Positions 35,334-45,524 of a stretch of 64,000 nt of DNA are shown piece by piece (within the stretch, counting starts at the first letter, position 1; each line of letters starts with the position of its first letter). Origin of the DNA: Campylobacter sp. RM16704. GTDB lineage: Bacteria > Campylobacterota > Campylobacteria > Campylobacterales > Campylobacteraceae. The position numbers were made by a program, and so were the translations under genes. The notes below the pieces were generated by a model, which had not been told where the DNA came from, made no database searches, and saw only the letters and a list, made by a program, of their open reading frames with translations. The DNA is taken from assembly GCF_000816245.1 (NCBI RefSeq), contig NZ_CP007769.1, forward strand, positions 714,464 through 778,463, written 5' to 3'.

Positions 35334-37127
35334 ATGCAAAAATTCATAGATCTTTTAGAAAAAAATAATTTATTAAAAATCATCAATGAACCTGTTGATG
35401 TTGATCTTGAAATGGCACATTTAGCTTATATAGAAGTTAAAAAAGAAGACTCTAAAGCCTTGCTTTTTACTAATGCGGTAAAAAATGGTAAAAAATATGA
35501 TTATCCTGTACTTTTAAATACTTTTTGCAATGAAAAGGCTTTAAATTTGGCATTTGGAAGAGATTATGAGGATGTAGCTAAAGAAATTAGTTCTTTACTT
35601 AAAATGCATATACCACAAAGCTTTGGAGCAAAATTAAATTTTTTCAAAACCTTGCTTGATTTAAAAAATATTCCACCAAAACGCATTAAAAAAGATGGAG
35701 AATTTGGCTATAAAAGTTTAAATTCTTTATATGAAATGCCTATTTTAAAAACTTGGGAAAAAGATGTCGCACCTTTTATTACTATGGGGCAAGTTTATAC
35801 TCAAAGTTTAGATGGTAAGCAAAATAATCTTGGTATGTATCGTTTGCAAGTAATTGATGAAAAAACCTTACTTATGCATTGGCAAATTCATAAAGATGCA
35901 AGCCATTTTTTCCATGAGTATAAAAAAGCAAATCAAAAAATGCCAGTAAGTATTGCCATAGGTGGAGATCCTTTATATATTTGGTGTGCTCAAGCACCTT
36001 TACCAAAAGGAATTTTTGAACTTTTACTTTATGGTTTTATCAAGAAAAAACCTGCTATCTTAGCAAAATGCAAAAGCAATCATCTTTATGTGCCTTATGA
36101 TAGTGATTTTGTAATTGAGGGCTTTGTAAATCCAAATGAATTCGCACCAGAGGGTCCTTTTGGAGATCATACGGGTTTTTACACTCCAGTTGAACTTTGT
36201 CCTATCTTAAAAGTAGAGAAAATCTTTGCTAAAAAAAATGCGATTTATCAAGCTACAGTCGTAGGAAAGCCACCTTTAGAAGATAAATACATGGGGCTTG
36301 GTACAGAAAGAGTTTTTTTACCTTTACTTCAAACTAATGCTCCTGATTTGTTAGATTATAGTATGCCTGAAAATGGGGTTTTTCATAATTTAATCTTAGC
36401 TAAAATAGAAGCAAAATACCCAGCTCATGCAAAACAAGTAATGCATACTTTTTGGGGTGCAGGGCAAATGAGTTTTGTAAAACATGCTATTTTTGTTGAT
36501 GAAAACGCACCTTGTTTGCAAGATTATAACAAACTCATACCTTATGTACTCAACCGCTTTGATGAAAAAAAATTGCTTATTAGCGAAGGAATATGTGATC
36601 AACTCGATCATGCTTCAAGTACTTATTGTTATGGTGGTAAAGCAGGGCTTGATGCGTGTGGAGATGAGAAAAAAGTCGAACTTGAAATTCTAAGCGATGA
36701 GGCTTTATTTTCGCTTTTCAAAGAAAAAGAACAAAGTATTTTAAATTTAAAGCAATTTTATACTCAAACTTTTGCTCCAATTTGCGTAATTTTAATTAAT
36801 AAAAAAGAAAAAATTACTCAAATTTTTGAAAAACTACAAGCTTATAAAAAACATTTTAGAATTTTAGTTTTCTTAGATACAGATGCTATTTTGGAAAATC
36901 CTTATATGTTAATTTGGCGTGTGGTAAATAATATCGATGCAAAAAGAGATATATTTATCAAAAAAGACTGCCTTGCAATTGATGCGACAAATAAAGGATT
37001 ATTAGAAGATTATCATAAAGAATGGCCTTTAATGACAAATTGTTCTAAAGAAGTTATAGATAGACTTATTGCAAGAAATTTACTTACAAATGATGAAAAA
37101 TTATTCAAAAAGTTTGAAATTTTTTAA
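35334..37127 (+). CDS. ubiD: UbiD-family prenyl-FMN-dependent decarboxylase
   Basis: A 597-residue decarboxylase of the UbiD/MenF-type. The catalytic E-x6-R-x10-ER-like region is around EGPFGDHTGFYTP (near 267-279). Campylobacters make menaquinone by the futalosine route, where such an enzyme decarboxylates the dihydroxynaphthoate precursor; that substrate is an inference. It needs prenylated FMN, which the UbiX at 56973 would supply. It starts directly after the hemC stop. Confidence 0.9.
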   Translation: MQKFIDLLEKNNLLKIINEPVDVDLEMAHLAYIEVKKEDSKALLFTNAVKNGKKYDYPVLLNTFCNEKALNLAFGRDYEDVAKEISSLLKMHIPQSFGAKLNFFKTLLDLKNIPPKRIKKDGEFGYKSLNSLYEMPILKTWEKDVAPFITMGQVYTQSLDGKQNNLGMYRLQVIDEKTLLMHWQIHKDASHFFHEYKKANQKMPVSIAIGGDPLYIWCAQAPLPKGIFELLLYGFIKKKPAILAKCKSNHLYVPYDSDFVIEGFVNPNEFAPEGPFGDHTGFYTPVELCPILKVEKIFAKKNAIYQATVVGKPPLEDKYMGLGTERVFLPLLQTNAPDLLDYSMPENGVFHNLILAKIEAKYPAHAKQVMHTFWGAGQMSFVKHAIFVDENAPCLQDYNKLIPYVLNRFDEKKLLISEGICDQLDHASSTYCYGGKAGLDACGDEKKVELEILSDEALFSLFKEKEQSILNLKQFYTQTFAPICVILINKKEKITQIFEKLQAYKKHFRILVFLDTDAILENPYMLIWRVVNNIDAKRDIFIKKDCLAIDATNKGLLEDYHKEWPLMTNCSKEVIDRLIARNLLTNDEKLFKKFEIF

Positions 37128-37186
37128 TTTTTAACTTTTTGAGAACATTTTTTGCTTATAAAAATCAAATATTTAAAATAAAAATA

Positions 37187-37213
37187 TTAAGTTTTTTTAA
37201 ATTGTGTCGATAG
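37187..37213 (+). promoter_or_regulatory. Probable sigma28 promoter for flaG-fliD-fliS
   Basis: TTAAG (37187-37191) and CGATAG (37208-37213) are separated by 16 bases, close to the Campylobacter FliA pattern with a CGATAT-type -10. It is 33 bases upstream of the flaG ATG. Confidence 0.5.
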
Positions 37214-37246
37214 TGTGTTTAAAAGTCTTTTAAAAAGGAGTTTAAA

Positions 37247-37594
37247 ATGGACATAAATAATATTCACAGAGATAATAATAACTTAACTCATTTTAATAAT
37301 ATAAAGAATATTGAGAAGGTTTCTCTTGAAAATAAACAACAAGTTAATTTAAATGAACAAGAGGAAAATTTAAATGAAAAATTAAAAAACGCAACTGAAA
37401 AACTTAATATGCAAATGGAAACATTAGGAACAAATGTGCGTTTTGCATTTAATGATAAGATCAACGAAATGTATGTAAATGTAACAGAAAAAGATACTGG
37501 TAAACTCATACGTAAAATTCCTAGTGAAGAAGTTATGAAACTAATAGAGCATTTTAAAGGTGTTATTGGAACTATTTTTGATAAGGAGAGTTGA
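37247..37594 (+). CDS. flaG: FlaG family protein
   Basis: A 115-residue flagellar protein of the FlaG family. The N-terminal half is polar and probably disordered, and the C-terminal domain has the family core LRFAFNDK-like NVRFAFNDKINEMYVNVTE and LIRKIPSEEVMKLIE. FlaG limits filament length in Campylobacter. It opens the flaG-fliD-fliS operon with AAAAAGGAG before the ATG. Confidence 0.92.
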   Translation: MDINNIHRDNNNLTHFNNIKNIEKVSLENKQQVNLNEQEENLNEKLKNATEKLNMQMETLGTNVRFAFNDKINEMYVNVTEKDTGKLIRKIPSEEVMKLIEHFKGVIGTIFDKES

Positions 37595-37596
37595 AT

Positions 37597-39888
37597 ATGG
37601 CGGTAGGTAGTTTAGGAAGCTTAGGTATAGGCTCAGGAGTTTTAACAAGTGATACATTAAATAAACTTAAAGAAGCAGAGATGAATGCGAATTTAAAATT
37701 TTATAATTCGCAGCTTGAAACTAATGGTTTAAGACAAAAAGATTTAGCAGAACTTGAAGCTAAACTTCTTGCTTTTCAAACTGCTGTAAATAGTCTTGGT
37801 GATGCAACGCAATTTAATCAAAAAAAAGTTTCTCCTAGTGTTAGTGGTGATAGTGCCGCTGCAAGTTTAACAGTAGGCTCTTTATCCGGTATTACTAGTA
37901 TGAAAGTAATAGTTGACCAGCTTGCACAAAAAGATGTTTATCAAAGCAATGGTTTTACGGATAAAACTTCCTCTGTATTGCAAAAATTAGGCTTAAGTGG
38001 TACTAAATCTTTTACAATTACTCAAGATGGAAAAGAATATAAAATAGATTTAGATCAAAGTACTACTGTTACCCAACTTGCAGAAAAAATAAATACAGCA
38101 ACAGGTGGTAAAGTAGAAGCTAAAATAGTCAATACTGGAGATAGGGAAAATCCTTATCGTTTAGTAATACAAAGTAAAGATACAGGAACACAAAATAATA
38201 TTTCTTTTTCAGGTGATGAAGACCTTTTAGAAGGTATGGGTTGGAAACTTGATAAAAATAGTGTTAGTGCTGGTGGATTGTTTGGTTTTAGAGAGAGTGG
38301 AAATTCAGATAAAACACAAATTAAAGGTAATGTAAATGTTACAAATACTTCTGATAGGCTTTTAAATACAGGTGAAAAAACTTCTTTAACTTTTGTGGTT
38401 AAAAATGGTGATAGCTATGATAAGTACACAATAGATATTGATGATACTACAACTTATGATGATTTGAAAAATGCAATCAATTCAAAAACAAATGGTAAGG
38501 TTAAACTTGAGTTTGATCCTTCTACAAACCAACCTTCATTTAAAACAACTAATGGTGCTGAGCTTGGAATTTTTGATGGTGGTTATGCGGTAGATGAAAA
38601 TGGCAATATTGATAAAGCAAACTACATAAGAGATCCAAAAGCAACTAACTTATTAAGTTCTAAATTTGGAATCACATTAGATACTAGTATTCCACAAGGT
38701 TATAATGTTGAATCAAATAATGAAAATCATATACAAAAAGGTTTAGATGCTATTTTTAGTGTTGACGGTGTTAAAATGACTAGACCAACCAACATTATAA
38801 AAGATATAGCTCCTGATGTTACTTTAGAGCTTAAGCAAAAAGGTGAGATTAGTTTTAATGTTACGCAAGATACAGAAGCTATTTCTAAATCATTGGAAAA
38901 TTTAGCAACTGCTTATAATGATTTAATGTTAAACATCACTGCAGCTACAAAATATGATCCAGAAGCTGGCACAAAAGGAAATTTTGTAGGTGTAAGTTCT
39001 ATTTATAATATAAAATCAGAAATCAATAATATTTTACTTAAAACTATTACAGTAGATGGAACAATTATAGTTGGAGATAGTGAAACTTCAGAAGGAACTA
39101 AAATTTCATCTAAAGTTAGTTTATCTTTGGCTGATTATGGTTTGACTATTTCAAATGGAACTATGACTTTTGATTCAGCTAAATTTAATACAAAATTTAA
39201 CGAAGATCCTGAGATGGCAGAAAGATTTTTTGTGGGTAGTAATGGTTTTGAAGACATTAATTTAGCAGGAGAAAAAGTTACTAGTTTTGGAAGTGATAAT
39301 TTAAGTTTTAGTGGCAAGAATTTTAAAATAATATACAACGATCAGACTATTGATTTAAGTAAAACTAAAAATGGAGATGATTTTGTTCTAACTGGATCTA
39401 CAAATACAGAGAGGGCACAAAATTTAGTTAATCATATCAATAGTTTTGGTATAGAAGGGTTAGAAGCTAGTTATGAAATTATTAATCAAGGAACACCTAG
39501 TGAAAGTATTCAACTAAAAATTAAAGGTACTTCTGGAAGTGATCTGGAAATTCAAGGAGATGAAAATTTCTTGAAAAATAATTTTGGCTTAACTCCTAAA
39601 ACTGTATACTCAAATTGGAGAGAAGAAACAGGGACTTTTGGGATATTAAAAAATAATATGAGAGAAATGATGAGCTCTGAAGGTTCTTTTGGTGGTTATA
39701 AATCTTCTTTAAATAAGGAATCAAAAAATTTAAATGACACCATAGAAAATACCAAAAAGTCAATTAATGTAAAATATGACACAATGTGGTCAACTTGGGC
39801 TGCTTATGATAGTATAATTGCTAAATTAAATAATCAAGCAAGCGTTATTGCTAATATGATTAATGCAGCTAATAATCAAAATTCTTAA
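37597..39888 (+). CDS. fliD: Flagellar filament cap protein FliD
   Basis: A 763-residue capping protein. The start at 37597 (MAVGSLGSLGIGSGVLT) was chosen over a TTG two codons upstream because AAGGAG then lies 6-7 bases away and the N-terminus matches FliD. N- and C-terminal helical D0/D1 regions enclose beta-rich surface domains. At 763 residues it is about 120 longer than the roughly 640-residue C. jejuni protein as I remember it, implying enlarged variable D2/D3 domains. FliD promotes flagellin folding at the tip and is an adhesin and antigen. Confidence 0.93.
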   Translation: MAVGSLGSLGIGSGVLTSDTLNKLKEAEMNANLKFYNSQLETNGLRQKDLAELEAKLLAFQTAVNSLGDATQFNQKKVSPSVSGDSAAASLTVGSLSGITSMKVIVDQLAQKDVYQSNGFTDKTSSVLQKLGLSGTKSFTITQDGKEYKIDLDQSTTVTQLAEKINTATGGKVEAKIVNTGDRENPYRLVIQSKDTGTQNNISFSGDEDLLEGMGWKLDKNSVSAGGLFGFRESGNSDKTQIKGNVNVTNTSDRLLNTGEKTSLTFVVKNGDSYDKYTIDIDDTTTYDDLKNAINSKTNGKVKLEFDPSTNQPSFKTTNGAELGIFDGGYAVDENGNIDKANYIRDPKATNLLSSKFGITLDTSIPQGYNVESNNENHIQKGLDAIFSVDGVKMTRPTNIIKDIAPDVTLELKQKGEISFNVTQDTEAISKSLENLATAYNDLMLNITAATKYDPEAGTKGNFVGVSSIYNIKSEINNILLKTITVDGTIIVGDSETSEGTKISSKVSLSLADYGLTISNGTMTFDSAKFNTKFNEDPEMAERFFVGSNGFEDINLAGEKVTSFGSDNLSFSGKNFKIIYNDQTIDLSKTKNGDDFVLTGSTNTERAQNLVNHINSFGIEGLEASYEIINQGTPSESIQLKIKGTSGSDLEIQGDENFLKNNFGLTPKTVYSNWREETGTFGILKNNMREMMSSEGSFGGYKSSLNKESKNLNDTIENTKKSINVKYDTMWSTWAAYDSIIAKLNNQASVIANMINAANNQNS

Positions 39889-39906
39889 AAGGAAAGGAAT
39901 TTTTAG

Positions 39907-40278
39907 ATGTTAAACAATGCAGTTTATAATGCATATTCACAAAACCAAGTAGGTGTAGAATCTCAAGAAAAGCTCATAGAAATGCTATATGGTGGTATTT
40001 TACGCTTTGGAAGTAGAATTAAAGTAGCTATACAAAATGGCAATATAGAAGAGAGAGTGTATTATGTAAAAAGAGCAAGTGCTATTTTTATTGAGCTTAT
40101 AAATTGTCTTGATTATGAAAAAGGTGGTGAAGTTGCACATTATTTAAGTGGATTATATACTAGAGAATTACAGCTTCTTTCTTTGGCAAATATAGAAAAT
40201 AACGAAGCTAGAGTTGATGAAGTAATCAATGTTGTAAAAGGTTTATTAGAAGCTTGGAGGGAAGTCCACCAAAAATGA
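39907..40278 (+). CDS. fliS: Flagellin export chaperone FliS
   Basis: A 123-residue helical chaperone that keeps flagellin unpolymerised before export. Family features: start MLNNAVYNAYSQNQVGVESQEKL, the surface segment ILRFGSRIKVAIQNG, and LLSLANIENN near the end. It follows fliD with AAAGGAAAGGAA upstream and overlaps the next gene by 4 bases (ATGA). Confidence 0.93.
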   Translation: MLNNAVYNAYSQNQVGVESQEKLIEMLYGGILRFGSRIKVAIQNGNIEERVYYVKRASAIFIELINCLDYEKGGEVAHYLSGLYTRELQLLSLANIENNEARVDEVINVVKGLLEAWREVHQK

Positions 40279-40490
40279 GTGAAAAAAAATGGATAGATGA
40301 ATTTAAATTAGCTGTTTATACTGAAGATGTAGAAGCAATAACTAAACTTATTGAAAGATCTGATTTTAAAGATTGCCCTAATGAGGCTTTAGCACTTACA
40401 AATGAAGCAATCGTTCTTATGAAAAAAAAACAAGATGAAATTGCAATCAATTTGCAAAAACTTAAGAAAGCTTCTGCTTATATGAAGTAA
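40275..40490 (+). CDS. Small FliT-like hypothetical protein after fliS
   Basis: A 71-residue acidic helical protein (MSEKKWIDEFKLAVYTEDVE). The ATG at 40275 overlaps the fliS stop; a longer TTG start 21 bases upstream was judged less likely. Position after fliS and size are where FliT, the FliD export chaperone, is found in other bacteria, but sequence similarity is not evident, so this is a positional guess only. Confidence 0.7.
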   Translation: MSEKKWIDEFKLAVYTEDVEAITKLIERSDFKDCPNEALALTNEAIVLMKKKQDEIAINLQKLKKASAYMK

Positions 40491-40493
40491 AAC

Positions 40494-40808
40494 ATGGCGA
40501 TAAGCCGAGTTCTGTCAAGAGTGATCATTTATCTAGACTTGTTTTTACAAACAAGTTCAAGCGAAGGGTTATATATAAGACTAAAACCATCCCTTCTTGC
40601 TGCAGATTGGGTTTACATAGCTAACTTTGTTACCAAAGCTACTGGTAGGCTCTTACTCTACCGTTTCACCTTTTCCATATAAAACATATGGTAGTTTTCT
40701 TTCTGTTGCACTTTCCCTTAGGTTTCCCTAGCCATCCATTAGATGGAATCTTTGTCTTATTGCAGCTCGGACTTTCCTCTTCTAAAAGAAGCGATCACTT
40801 ACCATGTT
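40494..40808 (-). ncRNA. rnpB: RNase P RNA
   Basis: The minus strand shows the bacterial class A signature: 5' ACATGGTAAGTGATCGC, the conserved GAGGAAAGTCCGAGCT (CR I), GGTGAAACGGTAGAGTAAGAG in the middle, and the 3' ACAGAACTCGGCTTATCGCC, whose end pairs with the 5' end to form P1. It is the catalytic RNA that matures tRNA 5' ends. It is convergent with the flagellar operon, with its 3' end only a few bases from the 40490 stop. A short plus-strand open frame over it is not a gene. Confidence 0.95.
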
Positions 40809-40836
40809 TAAGATAATTTTATCCAAAAAAAAATAT

Positions 40837-41385
40837 TTATGCTAGGGTAAAAATTAAATTAAGTGAGATTTTTAATTTATTTTCATTTTTTTCAAGCTTC
40901 ATTTTATTTACCATAATATTTTTATTAAGTTCTTGAAGCAAAATCATTAGTGATTGAAAATCTCCAATAAAATTTAAATTTAATTCATAATAAGTAAAAT
41001 ATTTATCCTTGTAGTGTTGTGTTTGAATTTGAATTGATTTTGCTTTTATTGATGCTAATTTTTTTTCTATATGATTTAATAAGTCTTGATAATCTTGATT
41101 TATTTCTTTGAAGCTATTAAAGTCAAATTCTAATGAATTATTATTTTCATATTGATAAGATGGAAGATTATTATATGTTTTTATTTGTGTTTGTAAAGAA
41201 TGTAGTTTATTATTTAAAAATATCTCTTTATTTTCAAAAAAACTAAAAGTACTATAATAAACCATAAAAAAACCAAAAATAAAACTTAAAATCAAAGCCA
41301 ATTTATATTCTCTAGATGTTAAATTTGATAGAATTTCTTCTGAAAAATCAAATATTTTTTTCAAAATATAAATTAATTTTCTCAT
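40837..41385 (-). CDS. PilO/GspM-like inner-membrane protein
   Basis: A 182-residue protein. A short cytoplasmic N-terminus, one membrane helix (about 29-49, LALILSFIFGFFMVYYSTFSFF), a coiled-coil stretch and a C-terminal alpha/beta domain (YFTYYELNLNFIGDFQSLMILLQELN) are visible. This layout resembles PilO/GspM of type IV pilus or type II secretion assembly, which Campylobacter uses for DNA uptake; similarity is structural only. Its start lies 38 bases inside the upstream gene. Confidence 0.65.
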   Translation of the reverse strand: MRKLIYILKKIFDFSEEILSNLTSREYKLALILSFIFGFFMVYYSTFSFFENKEIFLNNKLHSLQTQIKTYNNLPSYQYENNNSLEFDFNSFKEINQDYQDLLNHIEKKLASIKAKSIQIQTQHYKDKYFTYYELNLNFIGDFQSLMILLQELNKNIMVNKMKLEKNENKLKISLNLIFTLA

Positions 41386-42349
41386 TATTTATTTCTTTAT
41401 TTTTTAATATAAAACCATATTTTTTAAAATCATTATAAAAATTATAATCCCTAGTAAGCTCTATATTGAAAATATTTTCTTTAAAATATAGACTTTCTAT
41501 TGTGCTTTTATGAACATTTAAAACCTTAATAAAATTATAAAAGTCTTTATAACAAAGTGTATTTTTATAAAATTCATACAAAAGTTGATTTTTTTCTTTA
41601 TTTTTGTTTTGAATATCAATAATATTTTGTTTTTGTATAGAATATTCTAGTGTATTTTTTTCTTCAATTAATACTTTTTCGTAATTTTCGATTTTTTTTT
41701 CTATTGTAAGATTATGTATATGTAAATATAAAGGGTAAATTAAAGCCAATAAAATACCAAAAACGAAACTACATATAATTTTAAAACTTAATGATTTATA
41801 AAATAACTTTTTTTCTTTAGATGCAAAATTAATACTAAAGTCTGTATTTGAATTTAGTAAGTCATAATATAATTTTTCACTATCAATTTTTTTAAAAGAA
41901 CTTATATTTTTGACATCATTTATACTTATAATATTTCTATAATCACTTTTTATTTTTTGTTCATAGTTTATGTTGTAAATGTTAATAGGTAAAGTTTTAC
42001 AATTTAGAAATTGTTGTCCTAAATATTCTATTAAAACTATATACTTATCTTTAAAAATCAAAATTAGATTTTTATCTATATCTTGATTAAAATAAGCCTC
42101 AAAAAGTAGAGGTTCTGGAATTAAAGTATTATAATCATTATAATCTAAAATATTTTCATATTTAGTTAAAAAAACATATGTTTGGTGTTTGTTGTAAAAA
42201 TAAGCTAACTTATAAGAAAAATCATCTTTAAGACCAAGCTCTTCAAAACTTTTTTTTAGAATTTCATCTTCACTGATGGGATTTGCAAATTTTATATATA
42301 AAAGTTTTTCATAAGCTAGAAAATCTTTTTTGATATTTTTTTTACTCAT
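41348..42349 (-). CDS. PilM/PilN or GspL-like membrane protein
   Basis: About 333 residues from the ATG at 42349; an open frame continues back to 42409 inside era but would overlap it heavily. The cytoplasmic N-terminal region (about 1-185) contains [12 protein letters not shown] and [13 protein letters not shown], typical of actin-like PilM/GspL domains. One membrane helix follows (near 191-213), then a coiled coil and a small C-terminal domain. Together with the following PilO-like gene it looks like the inner-membrane platform of a transformation/type II-like system; this is an inference. It overlaps era by 8 bases. Confidence 0.65.
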   Translation of the reverse strand: MSKKNIKKDFLAYEKLLYIKFANPISEDEILKKSFEELGLKDDFSYKLAYFYNKHQTYVFLTKYENILDYNDYNTLIPEPLLFEAYFNQDIDKNLILIFKDKYIVLIEYLGQQFLNCKTLPINIYNINYEQKIKSDYRNIISINDVKNISSFKKIDSEKLYYDLLNSNTDFSINFASKEKKLFYKSLSFKIICSFVFGILLALIYPLYLHIHNLTIEKKIENYEKVLIEEKNTLEYSIQKQNIIDIQNKNKEKNQLLYEFYKNTLCYKDFYNFIKVLNVHKSTIESLYFKENIFNIELTRDYNFYNDFKKYGFILKNKEINNEKINLYFEKNI

Positions 42350-43214
42350 CATAAAGATTTTTTTTAAGATTTTGTTCATTTTTGTGCCAATTTTTTTCAA
42401 GTTGAACAAATAATTTTAGCATTACCTTTTTTTGTGCTAATTTTTCTATTTTTATTCTAGCTTCTTTACCTATACGCTTAATTGTAGCTCCATCTTTACC
42501 TAGTATCATTCCTTTGTGAGAATTACTATCTGTAATGATGATAGCGTTAATATAATAAATTTGCTCTAGTTCTTCGATTTTTTCTATTTTTACTTCAGTG
42601 CTATAAGGAATTTCATCACTTAAATTTTCATATATAGATTCTAAGATAAAATCTCTATAAATATCCTTTTCATTTGTAGTAGTAATAAACTCAGGATCAA
42701 AATAATAAGGATGATTAGGTAAATACTTAATCATCTCATCTAAGAGAATTTTTTTATAAAATTTTTGCTTAGCAGAATAGGGGATAATAGCACTAAAATA
42801 TGAGCTAAACCGAGAATATTCACTTAATTTCTTAAGCAAAACTTCTTTTTTTACTAAATCAACCTTATTAATCAATACAATATGTGGGACTTTAGGATTT
42901 AAACTTAAAAAATTTTCATAATCATTAATATCATCATAAATACTAGCTACAAATAAAATTACATCACAATCTGCAATGCTTTTAATCGCCAAATCTATCA
43001 TAAGCTGATTCATAGCTTTAGAACTTGTATGCAATCCAGGAGTATCTATAAATATGAGTTGATGGTTTTCATGCATTACGATGGCATTGATCTTTCTTCT
43101 TGTAGCATTTTGTTTATGTGAAACCATAGCTACTTTTTCTTCCAATAAAGAATTTAGGATAGAACTTTTTCCTGCATTAGTTCTACCTACTATGCTTATA
43201 AAGCCACTTTTCAC
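42342..43214 (-). CDS. era: Ribosome-assembly GTPase Era
   Basis: A 290-residue GTPase that binds 16S rRNA during 30S maturation. G1 [12 protein letters not shown] near 10-21, G3 DTPGLH near 57-62, G4 NKVD near 116-119, and the C-terminal KH domain [22 protein letters not shown] near 235-256. It overlaps hslU by 4 bases within the rplI-hslV-hslU-era transcript. Confidence 0.96.
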   Translation of the reverse strand: MKSGFISIVGRTNAGKSSILNSLLEEKVAMVSHKQNATRRKINAIVMHENHQLIFIDTPGLHTSSKAMNQLMIDLAIKSIADCDVILFVASIYDDINDYENFLSLNPKVPHIVLINKVDLVKKEVLLKKLSEYSRFSSYFSAIIPYSAKQKFYKKILLDEMIKYLPNHPYYFDPEFITTTNEKDIYRDFILESIYENLSDEIPYSTEVKIEKIEELEQIYYINAIIITDSNSHKGMILGKDGATIKRIGKEARIKIEKLAQKKVMLKLFVQLEKNWHKNEQNLKKNLYDE

Positions 43215-44530
43215 AAAATATACCTAGCTAAGTCTTTATTTTCTATAATATCTCCAAGTTTAACTTGAACTTTAAAATCATCTATCTTATAAATTTTTCC
43301 AGCATATTCATCTGCTTCAAAGCTTATATCTTCTAGTAATTTTTCCACTACTGTATGTAAGCGTCTAGCACCAATGTCTTGCATTTCTTGATTAGCTTTG
43401 CTTGCTATTTTTGCAATCTCTCTAATAGCCTCATCTTCAAAAACAAGTTCAACATTTTCAGTTTTTAAAAGCTCAATATACTGTGTTAGTAATGAATTTT
43501 TTGGTCTTGTTAAAATAGCATATAAAGCATCTTCATCTAGCGAATCAAGCTCAACTCTTAAAGGAAAACGCCCTTGAAGTTCAGGGATTAAATCACTTGG
43601 CTTACTTAGATGAAAAGCACCTGCAGCGATAAATAAAATATGATCGGTTTTTAAAGGTCCAAATTTAGTTTGTATAGTACTACCTTCAACTATAGGAAGC
43701 AAATCTCTTTGCACCCCTTCTTTACTTGGATCTTGGCGGTTTGAATTTGAACCTGAAACTGCCACTTTATCTATCTCATCAATAAAAATAATCCCTTCAT
43801 TTTCCGCCCTTCTTAAAGCCTCACCTTTAATGCTTTCCATATCAAGAATTTTTTCACTAGCTTCTTGTGCTAGGGCTATTCTCGCATCTTTAACTTTCAT
43901 TTCTTTTTTAATTTTTTTATTTCCTACACCAATGACTTTTACTATGTCTTGCATAGCACCCATTTCAGGTGGTAAATTTGGATTAGTATCAAATACACTT
44001 TGTGAAATTTCAACTTCTATCATGCTATCATCTAAATCACCAGCTTTTAATTTCACGCGCATTTTTTCTAAAGAATTTTGATATTCTTCTTGTTTTTCTT
44101 CACTAATTCCTTTTGGTAAAGGTGGTAAAAGTTTTTCTAAAATTTTATTTTCTATGAATTCATTGATTTTTTCTTCATTTTTTTCTTTTTCTTCATTCTT
44201 GACTAAATTTAAAGCAGCGTTAGCTAAATCTCTAACCATACTTTCTACATCACGCCCAACAAAACCAACTTCAGTATATTTACTTGCTTCAACTTTTACA
44301 AAAGGAAGTCCCATTAATTTAGCAAGTCTCCTTGCAATTTCAGTTTTACCAACACCAGTTGAGCCTATCATTAAAATATTTTTAGGCATGATATCATCTT
44401 GAAGTTCAGGAGAAAGTTGTATTCTTCTATAACGATTTCTTAAAGCAATTGCTATGATTTTTTTGGCATTTTTTTGTCCAATTACATAATCATCTAAAAA
44501 TTTTACAATTTCTTTTGGGGTTAAATTCAT
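43211..44530 (-). CDS. hslU: HslU ATPase subunit of the HslUV protease
   Basis: A 439-residue AAA+ unfoldase (ClpY). Walker [10 protein letters not shown] near 57-65, pore-loop region [13 protein letters not shown], an I domain (about 110-240), Walker [10 protein letters not shown] near 251-259, and the C-terminal RYIL tail that docks into HslV. It overlaps hslV by 4 bases. Confidence 0.96.
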   Translation of the reverse strand: MNLTPKEIVKFLDDYVIGQKNAKKIIAIALRNRYRRIQLSPELQDDIMPKNILMIGSTGVGKTEIARRLAKLMGLPFVKVEASKYTEVGFVGRDVESMVRDLANAALNLVKNEEKEKNEEKINEFIENKILEKLLPPLPKGISEEKQEEYQNSLEKMRVKLKAGDLDDSMIEVEISQSVFDTNPNLPPEMGAMQDIVKVIGVGNKKIKKEMKVKDARIALAQEASEKILDMESIKGEALRRAENEGIIFIDEIDKVAVSGSNSNRQDPSKEGVQRDLLPIVEGSTIQTKFGPLKTDHILFIAAGAFHLSKPSDLIPELQGRFPLRVELDSLDEDALYAILTRPKNSLLTQYIELLKTENVELVFEDEAIREIAKIASKANQEMQDIGARRLHTVVEKLLEDISFEADEYAGKIYKIDDFKVQVKLGDIIENKDLARYIL

Positions 44531-45069
44531 TTATCATCCTCAATTACATAAGTTTTAATATTTGTATTAGTATAAATGCAAATCTCACCAGCTATTTGCA
44601 AGCTTTCTTTAACTAATTCTTCTTCATCCAAACTAGAGTGTTTAGCTAAAGCTCTTGCAGCAGAAAGTGCATAATTTCCACCACTACCAATAGCAGCTAT
44701 AGCACCATCTTCAGGTTCAACTACATCTCCAGTTCCAGAAAGTAAAAATATATGATTTCTATCAAGCACAAGCATCATAGCTTCTAATTTTCTTAAATAT
44801 TTATCTTTTCTCCACTCTTTTGAAAAATCAATAGCAGCTTTTAGTAAATCACCCTTAGAACTAGAAAGTAAATTTTCAAACATATCAAAAAGATTAAAAG
44901 CATCAGCGGTGCTTCCAGCAAAACCCGCTAATACTTTTCCATTATTTAGTTTTCTTATTTTAACCGCATTGTTTTTTAAAACAGTATTGCCAAAACTTAC
45001 TTGACCATCTCCACCAATTACAGACTTATTTTTGCCTTTATAAGCTAAAATTGTAGTTGCGTGAAACAT
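44527..45069 (-). CDS. hslV: HslV peptidase subunit
   Basis: A 180-residue proteasome-like threonine peptidase (ClpQ). It starts [12 protein letters not shown]: removal of four residues would expose the catalytic Thr5. GGDGQVSFG and the substrate-cleft segment [12 protein letters not shown] are conserved. The four-residue propeptide is longer than the single Met in E. coli. It overlaps rplI by one base. Confidence 0.96.
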   Translation of the reverse strand: MFHATTILAYKGKNKSVIGGDGQVSFGNTVLKNNAVKIRKLNNGKVLAGFAGSTADAFNLFDMFENLLSSSKGDLLKAAIDFSKEWRKDKYLRKLEAMMLVLDRNHIFLLSGTGDVVEPEDGAIAAIGSGGNYALSAARALAKHSSLDEEELVKESLQIAGEICIYTNTNIKTYVIEDDK

Positions 45070-45512
45070 TATTCTCCTTTAACTTCTAGCTTAAATACAG
45101 CATGAATTGCATGACCTAATTTAGCTGAAATTTCATGCATGCCAAGCTCTTTAATAGTATCGCATTCTAGACTTTTTTTATCAAGTTCTATATTTTTTTG
45201 ATCTTTTAGTGCATGTGCTATTTCATCTTTAGTAACTCCACCAAACAAACTCCCATTAGCTCCAACAGGTTTAGTTATACAAATAGTGATTTTGGATAAT
45301 TCTTCTTTTAGTTTTTCTAAATTTGCAAGTTCAAATCTCAAATTTTCTGCTTTTTTCTTTTGTTCTGCTTCATATTGTTTTAATACTTCATGTGTGGCAA
45401 CTTTTGCAAAACCTTTAGTAATTAAAAAATTTTGCCCATAGCCATCTTTAACCTCTTTTACTTCTCCTGCTTTTCCTAAACTTTTAACATCTTTAATTAA
45501 CAATACTTTCAT
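45069..45512 (-). CDS. rplI: 50S ribosomal protein L9
   Basis: A 147-residue L9 protein. N-terminal domain [31 protein letters not shown], a long connecting helix (about 41-75) and a C-terminal domain with [11 protein letters not shown]. It stands first in the rplI-hslV-hslU-era run, 12 bases after argG on the same strand. Confidence 0.97.
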   Translation of the reverse strand: MKVLLIKDVKSLGKAGEVKEVKDGYGQNFLITKGFAKVATHEVLKQYEAEQKKKAENLRFELANLEKLKEELSKITICITKPVGANGSLFGGVTKDEIAHALKDQKNIELDKKSLECDTIKELGMHEISAKLGHAIHAVFKLEVKGE

Positions 45513-45524
45513 TGTTTTCCTTTT

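Noticed and set aside
37141..37157. GAGAACATTTTTTGCTT as a second, sigma54 promoter before flaG
   Set aside because: The -12 TTGCTT and spacing fit, but the essential GG at -24 reads AG; the sigma28-like element is a better candidate.
40494..40682. 62-codon plus-strand open frame
   Set aside because: It lies entirely on the complement of rnpB and its residues reflect RNA sequence; no ribosome site.
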